Part shown: piece by piece, positions 49,441-58,229 of the stretch
How positions within the stretch are numbered: position 1 is the stretch's first letter
How the letters are laid out: each line of letters begins with the position of its first letter
DNA from: JBAYFX01 sp041666965
GTDB taxonomy: Bacteria > Patescibacteriota > Microgenomatia > UBA12405
Length of the DNA stretch: 64,000 nt
Assembly (NCBI GenBank): GCA_041666965.1
Contig: JBAYFX010000002.1
Location: 8,728-72,727, forward strand
Direction: 5' to 3'
Translations under genes and position numbers: made by a program
The notes under the pieces: model-generated
The model's database searches: none
What the model was told of the DNA's origin: nothing
The model's input: only the letters and a program-made list of their open reading frames with translations

Positions 49441-49847
49441 GAGCGACCCTATACGAGGGGGGTTGGGGAAAGACATTTGTGGCGATTCGGGAAACCCGAA
49501 TCGGGGGGCGCAACAGCGCCGAAATCCAACTCGCAAAACTTCAGCGAATGGAACCCAAACGACTCCGGCTCTACCGGAACCCTTTGGGGTCCATCCACTA
49601 ACAATCTATTCTTTTCTTCTAGCGCTCTAGCGTACTCTCGTACCAGCGAACTAACGTACTATTTTTACAAGAACCCGGATTGTTAATGAACCTTCCAGGG
49701 CTCCCTCCCAAGCGTTATGGGACTTCACCTTAAAATTACCCCATAATATAAACTCAATTTAATAAATTTGCAAGCACCAAAAGCCCATTTTTCAGACGTA
49801 AAAGAAGTTTGTAACAATTTAGTAAGAAATACTACTTAATATATCTT

Positions 49848-50063
49848 TTATCCTATATTTCCATTCCTCTTATTATTTGTCTTTCTGTGCTTTACCTCTT
49901 CCCAATGTTTTAACGACTGTAAATCAGCACCGTCCACACTATATATTCCCAAATTCATCCGACAGCGCCAGCAAAGAGCCCACTCTTCACCGTTTGCCAA
50001 TTTTGCCACCACCTTAAGCGGTTTGTAATGTCTACACCCAGGACAAAATTCTAAAACCGCCAT
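49848..50063 (-). CDS. small zinc-ribbon-like protein
   Basis: A 71-residue protein with FCPGCRHY and LCWRCRMN, two CxxC knuckles about 22 residues apart, and a basic tail (HRKTNNKRN). It may bind zinc and nucleic acid. On the minus strand, GGGTAGGGGAG then a TATGAT box precede the ATG within 25 bases, similar to the arrangement at 1378-1410. Confidence 0.6.
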   Translation of the reverse strand: MAVLEFCPGCRHYKPLKVVAKLANGEEWALCWRCRMNLGIYSVDGADLQSLKHWEEVKHRKTNNKRNGNIG

Positions 50064-50081
50064 AATTAATCATACTCTCCC

Positions 50082-50549
50082 CTACCCCTCAATCGTCCAC
50101 AACCTTACTGTATTCCTACGGACTAAGTCACTAATTCCAAAACTCTCATCCGGGTCAACCTCTTTCCATTGCCGGGGTAAAAACACTCCAAAAGGCTGGG
50201 GCCACAAATATGCCCCCACCCAAAAAATAACCGGATCCTCCCGAGCGATTATATTTATTTCTGTCATTGACCAGGTTTTACTCATTAGAGCAATCTGTCT
50301 CAATTGAGGCCATATTCCCCCATCCACTCGATACTTATAACTTCCAGTTAAACTATATTTAAAACTCGGTTCTGCTACTTTTTGAACTGAAATCAAACTG
50401 GGACGGACTATTGGCACTTCCGTTATATTAATCCTCAATACCTGCCAAGGATAAACCTGCAGCACATCTCTTTTTTCCAACATCGGCGAATATAACTCAA
50501 ATAAATAAACTTTTAGTAAATAAATCAACCGACTTTGCTCTATACTCAT
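50082..50549 (-). CDS. unknown protein divergent from the TraG-like ATPase
   Basis: A 155-residue soluble protein, beta-rich in the middle (VLRINITEVPIVRPSLISVQKV) and Trp-rich near the end (VIFWVGAYLWPQPFGVFLP). I recognise no family. Its ATG is separated from the ATG of the divergent ATPase gene by only two bases, so the two promoters must lie inside each other's coding regions. Such tight pairing suggests a functional link. Confidence 0.55.
   Translation of the reverse strand: MSIEQSRLIYLLKVYLFELYSPMLEKRDVLQVYPWQVLRINITEVPIVRPSLISVQKVAEPSFKYSLTGSYKYRVDGGIWPQLRQIALMSKTWSMTEINIIAREDPVIFWVGAYLWPQPFGVFLPRQWKEVDPDESFGISDLVRRNTVRLWTIEG
50541..50546 (+). promoter_or_regulatory. -10 box of the TraG-like ATPase gene
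   Basis: TATACT lies five bases before the ATG at 50552 and inside the divergent gene's first codons. Leaderless initiation is implied. Confidence 0.4.
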
Positions 50550-50551
50550 TT

Positions 50552-52696
50552 ATGTCCGACATGGGCTTAACTTTTCTTGAAGTACGTTTGCCTCAAACCA
50601 ATGAGTTTCCCCTGGAAGCCATGAGTTCTCTTCTGTCTAATTTTAGCGGGGCTGTCTCCCGTGGGTTTGTTGACCGAATTTTTGGCCGTTTTCCCGTCAT
50701 TTCTTCTTTGGAAGTTGTCTTAAGTGGTAACCTTATTCGCTTCTTTCTCGTCACCCCCACCAGCCGCTCGGAATTTATCAAAAACCAAATTTTGGCCCAG
50801 TACCCCAGTGCCCTCCTTCGAGAGTCTACAGATGATTACCTGCCTCAAGTTTTTGCCCCCTCCCAACTTGTTTTATCCCGCTCCTACGACTATCCGCTCA
50901 AAACCAGTAAGGATTTTAGAGACATTGATCCTTTTTCCTCCATTCTCTCTCCTCTGGCTCGCTCTACTTCTGCCACCGATTTCTTTCTTTATCAAATACT
51001 TCTCTCCCCCGCCCCAGACAATTGGCAATCATCTATTACCTCCATCATTCAAAACGGAATTTTGGTTGATTCCGCCAAGAACTTCCGCCAGTCCCACCCC
51101 GACAAAGCCGTCTTTGAGCAAAAAATCCAGTTCCCCGGTTTAACTGCACAAATCAACATAGCTTCCACTTCCCCGGGCCTTCTTTCAGCTTTCAGCTCCA
51201 GCTTCGGGGTTTATACCAATCCCCGGGGAAACATCATTAAATCCTCTTCTCCTGGTCCTTTTAGCCGCTCTAAACTCACCAAATCCATCACTACCCGCCG
51301 CCTTTTAGGCCGCCGATTAATCCTCAACACCGAAGAATTAGCCGTCCTCTGGCATTTACCTAACAAATACACCAAAATCCCCAACATTGCCTGGGGCCAA
51401 AATTTGTATGCCGACCCTCCGGAAAACCTACCGGTCTCCGATGGCGCCACCGACGAGCAAAAACAAAACATCAACTTTTTTGCCCGTACCGACTTCAAAA
51501 ACCGTAGTGCCATTTTTGGCATCAAAGAAGGCGAGGACCGCCGCCGTCACACCTATATTATTGGTAAGTCCGGTACTGGTAAAACTACCCTCATTTCCAA
51601 TATGGCCATCGATGACATTCGTAAAGGCCGGGGAGTTGCCATCATCGACCCTCACGGCGATCTTTGCCAAACCATTCTCGATTATATTCCTGCCCACCGC
51701 GCCAACGACTGCTGTTATTTCAATCCGGCCGACCCCGATTACGCTTACCCTCTAAATGTTTTAGAAGCTCAAAACGATTCTCAGCGGGAGCTGGTAGCCT
51801 CTGGGGTCATTTCCATTTTCAAAAAACTCTACGGTAACATTTCCTGGGGTCCCCGCCTCGAACATATCCTGCGCAACGCCGTCTTAACTCTTGTTAATGT
51901 TCCAGGCTCAGACTTGTCCCACATTGTCGAAATTTTAACTAATAAAACCTTCCGGCAAAAGATCGTTCCTCAGTTAACCAACCAAACTCTTAAAAACTTC
52001 TGGATCAACGAGTTTGACCAAATGGACCCAAAGTTCCAAAACGAAGCCATTGCTCCAATTTTAAATAAGGTTGGCCAGTTCATATCAAGCAGTAACATCC
52101 GTAACACCGTCGCCCACCCCGTCTCCAAGGTTCGGATTCAAGACATCATGGACCAAAAAAAGATTCTTATTGCCGACCTGTCTACCGGTAAGCTAGGCGA
52201 GGACAACTCAGCCTTACTCGGCGCCATGTTAATCACCCAAATCCAACTTTCGGCCATGAACCGGGTATTTCAGGCCCAAGAGGAGCGCTCCGACTTTTAT
52301 TTATATGTTGATGAATTCCAAAATTTCGCCACCGAAGCTTTCATCAAAATTCTGTCCGAAGCCCGCAAGTTCCGCCTTAACCTAATTATCGCCAACCAGT
52401 ACATGAGTCAGCTTGAGCGTCCCATTCAGGACGCGATTTTTGGCAACGTCGGCTCCCTAATTGCCTTTGTGGTGGGTAATCAGGATGCTTTCATCTTAAG
52501 TAAAGAATTCGGCCCCAATTTTCCCCCCGAAGATTTGGTCAAAATCGGTAAATACCAAATCATTTCCAAACTCAGCATCGATTCAGCTACCACCGAACCC
52601 TTCTATGCTCACACTTTAGCTCCACCCGACTGTAAAAACCAAGGCCGCGACAAACTCATCCGCAATTCCCAGGAACGCTGGGGTAAACGTAAATAA
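50552..52696 (+). CDS. TraG/VirD4-like ATPase (type IV secretion or conjugation type)
   Basis: A 714-residue protein. A long N-terminal region (about 1-310) has no membrane segment. It is followed by a P-loop ATPase domain with Walker A GKSGTGKTT (338-346), then VAIIDPHGDL and NPLNVLE-like strands. Walker B is YLYVDEFQNF, and LIIANQYMSQLE follows. This is the TraG/TraD-like coupling-protein core. No relaxase or other secretion gene is nearby. Such lone ATPases occur in Patescibacteria and may serve DNA uptake or export; that role is an inference. Confidence 0.82.
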   Translation: MSDMGLTFLEVRLPQTNEFPLEAMSSLLSNFSGAVSRGFVDRIFGRFPVISSLEVVLSGNLIRFFLVTPTSRSEFIKNQILAQYPSALLRESTDDYLPQVFAPSQLVLSRSYDYPLKTSKDFRDIDPFSSILSPLARSTSATDFFLYQILLSPAPDNWQSSITSIIQNGILVDSAKNFRQSHPDKAVFEQKIQFPGLTAQINIASTSPGLLSAFSSSFGVYTNPRGNIIKSSSPGPFSRSKLTKSITTRRLLGRRLILNTEELAVLWHLPNKYTKIPNIAWGQNLYADPPENLPVSDGATDEQKQNINFFARTDFKNRSAIFGIKEGEDRRRHTYIIGKSGTGKTTLISNMAIDDIRKGRGVAIIDPHGDLCQTILDYIPAHRANDCCYFNPADPDYAYPLNVLEAQNDSQRELVASGVISIFKKLYGNISWGPRLEHILRNAVLTLVNVPGSDLSHIVEILTNKTFRQKIVPQLTNQTLKNFWINEFDQMDPKFQNEAIAPILNKVGQFISSSNIRNTVAHPVSKVRIQDIMDQKKILIADLSTGKLGEDNSALLGAMLITQIQLSAMNRVFQAQEERSDFYLYVDEFQNFATEAFIKILSEARKFRLNLIIANQYMSQLERPIQDAIFGNVGSLIAFVVGNQDAFILSKEFGPNFPPEDLVKIGKYQIISKLSIDSATTEPFYAHTLAPPDCKNQGRDKLIRNSQERWGKRK

Positions 52697-52704
52697 TTAT
52701 CCCC

Positions 52705-52733
52705 TTGACACGTGTTATAAGACATCCTATATT
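52705..52733 (+). promoter_or_regulatory. consensus-like sigma-70 promoter
   Basis: TTGACA (52705-52710), a 17-base spacer, then TATATT (52728-52733). It is the best full promoter in the window and reads into two small ORFs. Confidence 0.75.
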
Positions 52734-52758
52734 TAATTATTAGTCATTAATATAGGAT
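52724..52758 (+). promoter_or_regulatory. inverted repeat, operator-like
   Basis: ATCCTATATT (52724-52733) and AATATAGGAT (52749-52758) are perfect 10-base inverted repeats with a 15-base spacer. The left arm contains the -10 and the right arm lies at the start of the ORF. A dimeric repressor binding here would block transcription. Confidence 0.5.
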
Positions 52759-52759
52759 T

Positions 52760-52912
52760 ATGTCAGAACGATTTACATATACACCCGAAGCAAGAGAAAT
52801 TGCTCCCCGTTTCCAACCGGACGTAGATACTTTACCCCTGGAATTAACTCAAGCGATTACCTCGAGAGTAATCAATAAAATGCAACTTACCAAACCTTTA
52901 AAATTTAATTAA
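52760..52912 (+). CDS. small protein (50 residues), unknown
   Basis: Starts MSERFTYTPEAREIAPRF. It has an acidic, polar composition and no recognised motif. Support comes from the consensus-like promoter 27 bases upstream and the operator-like repeat. The second small ORF begins six bases after its stop, so the two form a small operon. Confidence 0.45.
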   Translation: MSERFTYTPEAREIAPRFQPDVDTLPLELTQAITSRVINKMQLTKPLKFN

Positions 52913-52917
52913 ATCAA

Positions 52918-53061
52918 ATGGAAAAATCCCCCATCTTTTTTAAACAATTAAGTTCAGAACAATTAACTCTGGCTAAGTCTTCATTTCGAACTACTATAGC
53001 CGAATTCGGGTCAATCACTCCCACCCCTACCCTCTCTACCCGCACAGGCAATAAAATCTAA
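52918..53061 (+). CDS. small protein (47 residues), unknown
   Basis: Starts MEKSPIFFKQLSSEQLTLAK, with a helical first half and a Thr/Pro end. It lies six bases after the 52760 ORF. No motif is recognised. The pair could be a small regulatory or toxin-antitoxin-like unit, but nothing proves that. Confidence 0.4.
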   Translation: MEKSPIFFKQLSSEQLTLAKSSFRTTIAEFGSITPTPTLSTRTGNKI

Positions 53062-53087
53062 CCCCTACCAACTCATAATATTTTTTG

Positions 53088-53093
53088 TATAAT
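53088..53093 (+). promoter_or_regulatory. -10 box of the 53102 gene
   Basis: TATAAT, eight bases before the ATG at 53102, implying a leaderless mRNA. Confidence 0.55.
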
Positions 53094-53101
53094 AGCCGCA
53101 T

Positions 53102-53347
53102 ATGACAAGAATTACCACTACTATAGAGTGTTGCCCGTCCGGTTATAGTGCTCCTAACCCCAATTGTGAAATGACACAAGCTGATGGGACTAAATGTGAA
53201 CATGGTTTTGGTAAAACCGTTGATTGCCCTGTGCGAAGGTTTGTTCCAAAACGAGGAAATTGCTTCGACCCAAACGTTAGTACTGCCCCCGGTCGACACT
53301 CAACTCCTGGTACACGCGTCAGTTCAGTTTCTAATTCCCATATATAA
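53102..53347 (+). CDS. small Cys-rich protein
   Basis: An 81-residue protein with six cysteines in the first 60 residues (ECCPSGY, NCEM, KCEHG, DCPVR, NCFD). A Ser/Thr/Gly-rich tail follows. It resembles the 12696 and 8.0-8.8 kb genes in size and style, though an alignment is not convincing. It has a TATAAT promoter and no Shine-Dalgarno site. Confidence 0.55.
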   Translation: MTRITTTIECCPSGYSAPNPNCEMTQADGTKCEHGFGKTVDCPVRRFVPKRGNCFDPNVSTAPGRHSTPGTRVSSVSNSHI

Positions 53348-53439
53348 AATTAAGTCCTTTAATTACAGGCAAAAAGTTTAGTAGTGAACTGTATCAAAGT
53401 CCAAGCAACTCAACGAGATACCGAAATGAATCGGTCTCA

Positions 53440-55428
53440 CTAAATCTTTTTCCAACTAGCCCACTTGCAATTTGGATAATTGGAACAACCGTAAAACTTT
53501 CGTCCGGTTTTAGTTTTCTTAACCACTCCCGGGTTGCCGCACGTCGGGCAATTAAATCCAGCGTCTTCCTTATACGTCGCTTTGTAATCACAATCCGGAA
53601 ACCTACCACAACTTATGAATTTCCCAAACCTACCAACTCTGAGTACCAAATCCCCTTCCTCACACTTGGGACATTTCTGACCCAGACTCTCGGCTTCAAC
53701 TTTTACCCTTTCCGCTTCTTTTTCAGCCCTTGCTACGTCTGGCTCAAACTTTTTCCAAAAAGATTCTACTTTACTTTGCCACTTGGCTTCTCCCCGGGCT
53801 ACCTGATCCAACCCCTCTTCCATAGTCGCCGTAAATGGTAGCGACATTATCTCATCAAAATTCTTCACTAGAAATTCATTTGTAGCTGTCCCCAAACTCG
53901 TTGGTTTAAATTTCCCCTCGTCCCGCTCCACATATTGTCGGTCCTGAATCGTGCTGATAATTGGAGCGTAAGTACTCGGTCGCCCAATCCCCTGTTTTTC
54001 CAAACTCGATACCAGCGATGCGTCGTTATAACGGGGCGGAGGCAATGTTTTTGTTTCTCCGACAATTAGTTTACCGCTCAATTTATCAGCTACTTTTAAA
54101 TGAGGCAAATGAACCTCTTCTGTTTTTTCACCAGTGACTCGCAAAAACCCATCAAATACCACACTTACCCCGGTAGCTTCGAATCCAGCCTTATTGTTAG
54201 TTAGTACAACTTTCATTTGGTTGACCCGAGCGTCTGAGGCTTGAGTGGCCACTGCCCGCTTCCAAATTAGGGCATATAACTTTTCTTCTTTAGTGTCTGT
54301 TTCCCCGGTTAGTTCTCTAAGTTTAGGATTTGTTGGCCGAATAGCTTCATGGGCTTCCTGGGCGTTTTTACTGTGGTTTTTAAATACACGAGGTTCCGGA
54401 CTTAAATACTCCACTCCCAAACTGTCTTTTAAATATTCCCGAATCTCCCCTACTGCCTTTGGCGCTAAATAAAACGAATCTGTCCGGTGATATGTAATCA
54501 AACCTTTTTCATACAATCTTTGAGCCAGTCTCATTGTCTGTTTTCCGCTCCAGCCAAATCTCCGGGCAGCTGTTTGCTGCATTTTAGAAGTGGTCAGCGG
54601 TGGCAAGGGGTGCCTTTTGGCCTCCTTGCTCTCTACACTCTTAACTTCGTAGTCTTTACTAAGAGCTGCCTCAAATTCCTTTACCTGGGTTTCATTTATA
54701 AATTTAGTTGAAGTATAGCTGTAGTGCCCGTCAAACAATTTAATTCTCCGGCTTATTTCAAAATTTTCTTTCCCAATACGAACCAGTCCTGCCTCAAATT
54801 CATCTTTTCCGGATTTGGCTTCCACTGCTACCTTGAAAAAGTTTTCCGACACAAAGGCTTTAATTTCTTTCTCCCGCTCGGCAATCAAGCGCACGGCCAC
54901 ACTCTGTACCCGTCCGGCTGATAATCCGCGTCGGACCTTTTTCCACAATACTGGTGATAATTTATAGCCCACCAACCGGTCTAAAACTCTTCTTCCTTGT
55001 TGGGCGTCCACCAAGTCCATATCTATTTCTCTGGCCTCACCCATGGCCGTCTCCACTGCTTCTTTGGTAATTTCATGGAATGTTACCCTCTTAATTTTAT
55101 CCTCATCAATTTTATTTTTTCCGGTGGTCATTAAGTACCACACATGCCAGGAAATGGCTTCTCCTTCCCGGTCAGGGTCGGTAGCCAATATCACTTCCTT
55201 AGCTCCAACAGCAGATTTTAGTAATTTGGAAACTACATCTTTTTTATCGGCAGATACTACGTATTTAGGCTCAAAATTATTCTCCACGTCTACCGCCAAC
55301 TCTTTTTTAGGCAAGTCCCGCAAGTGGCCGACCGTAGCAATTACCTCATAATCCTTTCCCAGGTATTTGCCAATTGTCCGAGCCTTAGTTGGCGACTCCA
55401 CTACTAGTAGTTTTTTCATTCTCGTCAT
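53440..55428 (-). CDS. topA: DNA topoisomerase I
   Basis: Relaxes negative supercoils. KLLVVESPTKARTIGKYLG opens the Toprim domain, with ILATDPDREGEAISWH acidic residues. GLITYHRTDSFYL contains the active-site Tyr, and SAGRVQSVAVRLI is the conserved helix. Two C4 zinc fingers end the protein: CPKCEEGD...CGRFPDC and CPTCGNPG...CSNYPNC. It has 662 residues, or 659 if the Met at codon 4 is used. A TGA-TATGAT box eight bases before the first ATG favours the longer form. It balances gyrase activity (gyrA in the same window). Confidence 0.97.
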   Translation of the reverse strand: MTRMKKLLVVESPTKARTIGKYLGKDYEVIATVGHLRDLPKKELAVDVENNFEPKYVVSADKKDVVSKLLKSAVGAKEVILATDPDREGEAISWHVWYLMTTGKNKIDEDKIKRVTFHEITKEAVETAMGEAREIDMDLVDAQQGRRVLDRLVGYKLSPVLWKKVRRGLSAGRVQSVAVRLIAEREKEIKAFVSENFFKVAVEAKSGKDEFEAGLVRIGKENFEISRRIKLFDGHYSYTSTKFINETQVKEFEAALSKDYEVKSVESKEAKRHPLPPLTTSKMQQTAARRFGWSGKQTMRLAQRLYEKGLITYHRTDSFYLAPKAVGEIREYLKDSLGVEYLSPEPRVFKNHSKNAQEAHEAIRPTNPKLRELTGETDTKEEKLYALIWKRAVATQASDARVNQMKVVLTNNKAGFEATGVSVVFDGFLRVTGEKTEEVHLPHLKVADKLSGKLIVGETKTLPPPRYNDASLVSSLEKQGIGRPSTYAPIISTIQDRQYVERDEGKFKPTSLGTATNEFLVKNFDEIMSLPFTATMEEGLDQVARGEAKWQSKVESFWKKFEPDVARAEKEAERVKVEAESLGQKCPKCEEGDLVLRVGRFGKFISCGRFPDCDYKATYKEDAGFNCPTCGNPGVVKKTKTGRKFYGCSNYPNCKWASWKKI

Positions 55429-55466
55429 TGTCCTCTATCATATCACTCCCCGTCAAGTCACTGCTT

Positions 55467-55754
55467 TTAATCGTTTAATTCCTTTCTCATTTCTTTTTCT
55501 GATTGTAGACCAGTTACAAGGTCTTCTTTTCCTTTACCTCCCGTCACCCACACGGGCCCATACATTTTATTTAAATCTCTATATGCTCTCACAAATCCTG
55601 TACCTCTTATCATTTCTCCCACCTCTCCGTTTTTTAATGTATACGGACCGAAACCTACTCTCCTGACCAGTTTTATTGATACTACAACACGATCAATCAA
55701 ATCAGTTAAAAGCGTTTCCCGACACAAAACAATATTTTCTTTACGATCAACCAT
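55467..55754 (-). CDS. small protein, unknown
   Basis: A 95-residue mixed-charge protein (MVDRKENIVLCRETLLTDLIDR...), with YTLKNGEVGEMIRGTGFVRAYRDLNKMYGPVWV in the middle. This stretch looks like a small beta fold, but I cannot place it. Its first eight bases overlap the end of the next upstream small gene, so the two are co-translated. Confidence 0.5.
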   Translation of the reverse strand: MVDRKENIVLCRETLLTDLIDRVVVSIKLVRRVGFGPYTLKNGEVGEMIRGTGFVRAYRDLNKMYGPVWVTGGKGKEDLVTGLQSEKEMRKELND

Positions 55755-55932
55755 ATCTGCTATCCGGAGGATTGTTACCTTTTAAGTCTTCTGGTCTGGC
55801 TACCGGCGAACCCGCTCTTATCTCTAATCTAGTCTCATAAACCACAGCTGGTTTGACATATAACTTTCTAACATCAACACTTCCCACTAACTGTAAAGAT
55901 TGAACAGGCTTTGCTTCTATTTTTTCTACCAT
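55747..55932 (-). CDS. small protein, unknown
   Basis: A 61-residue ORF (MVEKIEAKPVQSLQLVGSVDV...), mainly beta, ending PEDLKGNNPPDSRYG. It overlaps the following small gene by eight bases, and TTTATTATACATTA-like AT-rich sequence precedes it. Its status rests mostly on this overlap and on codon style. Confidence 0.45.
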   Translation of the reverse strand: MVEKIEAKPVQSLQLVGSVDVRKLYVKPAVVYETRLEIRAGSPVARPEDLKGNNPPDSRYG

Positions 55933-56023
55933 AGTTTATTATACATTAAATATGCTGTAAGTTCCACTTAATATAGTTTTAACGAATTTCTCTACGGCCA
56001 CCTTATCACTATCCATACACTAC

Positions 56024-56674
56024 CTATATATTAAGTATTTCAAGAACATCGGTGGAATTTGTTACCAACCCGGCTCCGTTTTTAATCAGCCAGTTGGGAG
56101 CGCCCGATAGTTCATCAGTAACTCTTCCTGGTACCGCCATTACTTCTCGCCCCAGTCTCCCTCCCCACGCAGCCGTATTCAGGGTCCCACTCCTAACTCG
56201 CCCAGAAATTACCACTATTCCTTTACACATACCCGCCACTATCCGGTTTCTTCTCAAAAAACTTTCTCTATTTATTCCATTTCCGTTTTCATCTTCCGAC
56301 ACAATCGCGCCCCCTCTCTTAATTATTAAATCAAACACCCCTGCGTTGGCTTTTGGTCTGGCAATTTCTACTCCCCCAGGAATTACTGCCACAGCCTTTC
56401 CTCCCGCCTCAATCGTCGCCCGGGCTACCAAGGCGTCTACCCCCAGGGCTAGTCCGGAAACTATTGTCCATCCTGCTTCAACCAAGCCTTTTACCATTTC
56501 CCTAATTACTCTAATTGAATAGTCATCCACCTCCCTGCTTCCGACAATTGCCACCATTTTTTGGCTTCCCAAAACCTCCTTATTACCCCGAACATATATT
56601 TTGTTCGGACAATTATCTATTTCCCTAAGTAATCGTGGGTATTCTGTACTTACTTTATTAAATATTTGTCTCAT
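56024..56674 (-). CDS. dprA: DNA-processing protein DprA (Smf)
   Basis: Binds incoming single-stranded DNA and loads RecA during natural transformation. YPRLLREIDNCPNKIYVRGN leads into the Rossmann-like domain, with VAIVGSREVDDYS, TIVSGLALGVDALVARATIEAGG, AVIPGG and REVMAVPGRV, NWLIKNGAGLV. Its 216 residues correspond to the core domain only; the usual N-terminal SAM and C-terminal winged-helix parts are missing. It overlaps mrdA by 17 bases. Confidence 0.93.
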   Translation of the reverse strand: MRQIFNKVSTEYPRLLREIDNCPNKIYVRGNKEVLGSQKMVAIVGSREVDDYSIRVIREMVKGLVEAGWTIVSGLALGVDALVARATIEAGGKAVAVIPGGVEIARPKANAGVFDLIIKRGGAIVSEDENGNGINRESFLRRNRIVAGMCKGIVVISGRVRSGTLNTAAWGGRLGREVMAVPGRVTDELSGAPNWLIKNGAGLVTNSTDVLEILNI

Positions 56675-58229
56675 TTTTTATTGGTTTTGTGGTTAACCGA
56701 GGTACTAGAGTATCCGTCTCGTCAAACCATTCTTTGAGAAAATCTCCCACAATCGGCGCTGCTGCGTCGCTCCCCTCGCCTCCGCGCTCCAGCAATACTG
56801 TAACCGCAATCTCTGGGTTATCTGCCGGCGCAAAAGCCGTCAGCCAGGCATGGGTCTCCGTTGAATTTCCTCCCACCTCAGCCGTCCCTGTTTTACAAGC
56901 TATCGTTGTTTTGAAGTTAAACAACGGCCAAGCCGTCCCTCCCGTCTGACATGCCGCCCTCATTCCCCTTTTTATTATTTCCAAATTTTCCGGTTTCAAC
57001 TTTAAGTCCACACAATTTCCACTAGTCCCCGACATAATTGTCGGTCGGCACTTAATACCGCCAGTAGCAATTATTCCGGTTACCATATTCACCTGTAATG
57101 GCGTGGTGGCTACATCCCCCTGGCCAATGGCCATATGATAGGTGTTCCCTGTAAACCACCCTTCTCCCTTAGCTTCTTTTTTCCAATCCGGATCCGGAAT
57201 CAACCCTCCCACCTCGGATGGTAGTTCAATTCCTACTGTTTCCCCTAAACCTAACTTATATGCCCAGTCTGATATGGTTTTGGGGCCAATTATTTCTCCG
57301 GCTTTATAAAAATAGATATCGTTTGATCTCTTTAAAGCAGTTACCAAGTCCACAAACCCATCAGTCCCTCCCCGTTTGTTCCACAACCAATTAGTATATT
57401 TGTAATTACCTATCATTAAAAATCCCGTATCCTCAACTACCTGATTCGGGTCTAATTTGTTACTTTCCAATCCGGCAATACTTACTGTCAATTTAAAAGT
57501 GCTACCCGGGTGGTATTTCGCCCCAATTGCCCGGTTTAGAAGTGGCAAATTTATTGAGTCATTAATATATTCAAATATCTTATTATTGTCTCCGATATTG
57601 GTAAAAACGTTTGGGTCATATGATGGAGATGACACCAGTGCTACCACTTCCCCAGTATCCGGATAAGACACTACCGCCGCCCCGGCTTTTCCCTCCATTA
57701 ACTTATATAGTTTGTCTTGCCAATAAGCGTCAATACTTAGCTTTACATCGATTCCTTTGCTTGGCAGCAGTCTTCCCAATTCACGAATATATTTCCCCAT
57801 CGAGTCCACTTCAACCAGCCTTTTCCCAGCCACTCCGGTTAACTCTTTATCCATAACTTTTTCCACCCCACTCTTCCCCTTCCATCCGGTCACCGAACCC
57901 AAACTTACGCCATACGGATAATACCTGACATTTTTAAAATCCGGCTCCAATTGACTAAATTCCCAACCTTCAAATTCCCCCGGCTCCTGCCATACTTCTA
58001 GCTTTGTTTTTCCATTCCTATAGCTAAACTTATCCTCAGCCACTACCCTCCCCTTCCGGTCCACGATTCTACCTCTTTCAGGCTCAATTTTAATCTCAGA
58101 AATTCGATTATTGTTAGCCAAACTCCGATAATATTTTCCTTTAATCACCATCAGCTCACACGCTTTTACCGCCAATACTCCCAAGCTCACCATCACCGCC
58201 CACTCAAGTACCCAATACCATCGTTTCAC
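56658..58229 (-). CDS. mrdA: penicillin-binding protein 2 (class B, elongation)
   Basis: Cross-links peptidoglycan during cell elongation. It has an N-terminal anchor (about residues 8-24), then ERGRIVDRKGRVVAE in the pedestal region. The transpeptidase domain has S243-T-F-K246 (SxxK), SND at 302-304 (the PBP2-type SxD motif) and ACKTGTAE (KTG). Its 523 residues are on the short side. mreB directly precedes it, with a 4-base overlap. The presence of PBP2 and MreB indicates that this organism builds its own rod-type wall. Confidence 0.94.
   Translation of the reverse strand: MKRWYWVLEWAVMVSLGVLAVKACELMVIKGKYYRSLANNNRISEIKIEPERGRIVDRKGRVVAEDKFSYRNGKTKLEVWQEPGEFEGWEFSQLEPDFKNVRYYPYGVSLGSVTGWKGKSGVEKVMDKELTGVAGKRLVEVDSMGKYIRELGRLLPSKGIDVKLSIDAYWQDKLYKLMEGKAGAAVVSYPDTGEVVALVSSPSYDPNVFTNIGDNNKIFEYINDSINLPLLNRAIGAKYHPGSTFKLTVSIAGLESNKLDPNQVVEDTGFLMIGNYKYTNWLWNKRGGTDGFVDLVTALKRSNDIYFYKAGEIIGPKTISDWAYKLGLGETVGIELPSEVGGLIPDPDWKKEAKGEGWFTGNTYHMAIGQGDVATTPLQVNMVTGIIATGGIKCRPTIMSGTSGNCVDLKLKPENLEIIKRGMRAACQTGGTAWPLFNFKTTIACKTGTAEVGGNSTETHAWLTAFAPADNPEIAVTVLLERGGEGSDAAAPIVGDFLKEWFDETDTLVPRLTTKPIKNETNI

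Larger units (their letters stand above)
49095..49681 (-). other. 587-bp GC-rich, hairpin-rich element with perfect 15-bp terminal inverted repeats
   Basis: The left end is AATCCGGGTTCTTGT (49095-49109) and the right end is its exact reverse complement (49667-49681). TTAA stands near both ends outside the repeats. The inside is visibly richer in G and C than the neighbours. Perfect hairpins include GATTCGGG/CCCGAATC, GGCGC/GCGCC, TCCGG/CCGGA and CCCGCC/GGCGGG. One small gene with a strong ribosome-binding site lies within. It could be a mobile element remnant or a large structured RNA closed by the terminal stem. I recognise no RNase P, tmRNA or SRP RNA motif. Confidence 0.65.

Noticed and set aside
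49095..49681. RNase P RNA, tmRNA or SRP RNA
   Set aside because: I looked on both strands for GAGGAAAGTCC-like, tRNA-like and GGAAGCAG-like motifs and found no convincing match.
50552..52696. Part of a conjugative element
   Set aside because: No relaxase, mating-pair genes or integrase lies nearby, so only the ATPase itself is claimed.
53415..53438. Terminator after the 53102 gene or topA
   Set aside because: A GAGA-ACCG/CGGT-CTC hairpin is present, but neither strand has a proper T run directly after it.
56052..56522. 156-codon plus-strand ORF inside dprA
   Set aside because: Antisense to conserved DprA motifs; no start signals.
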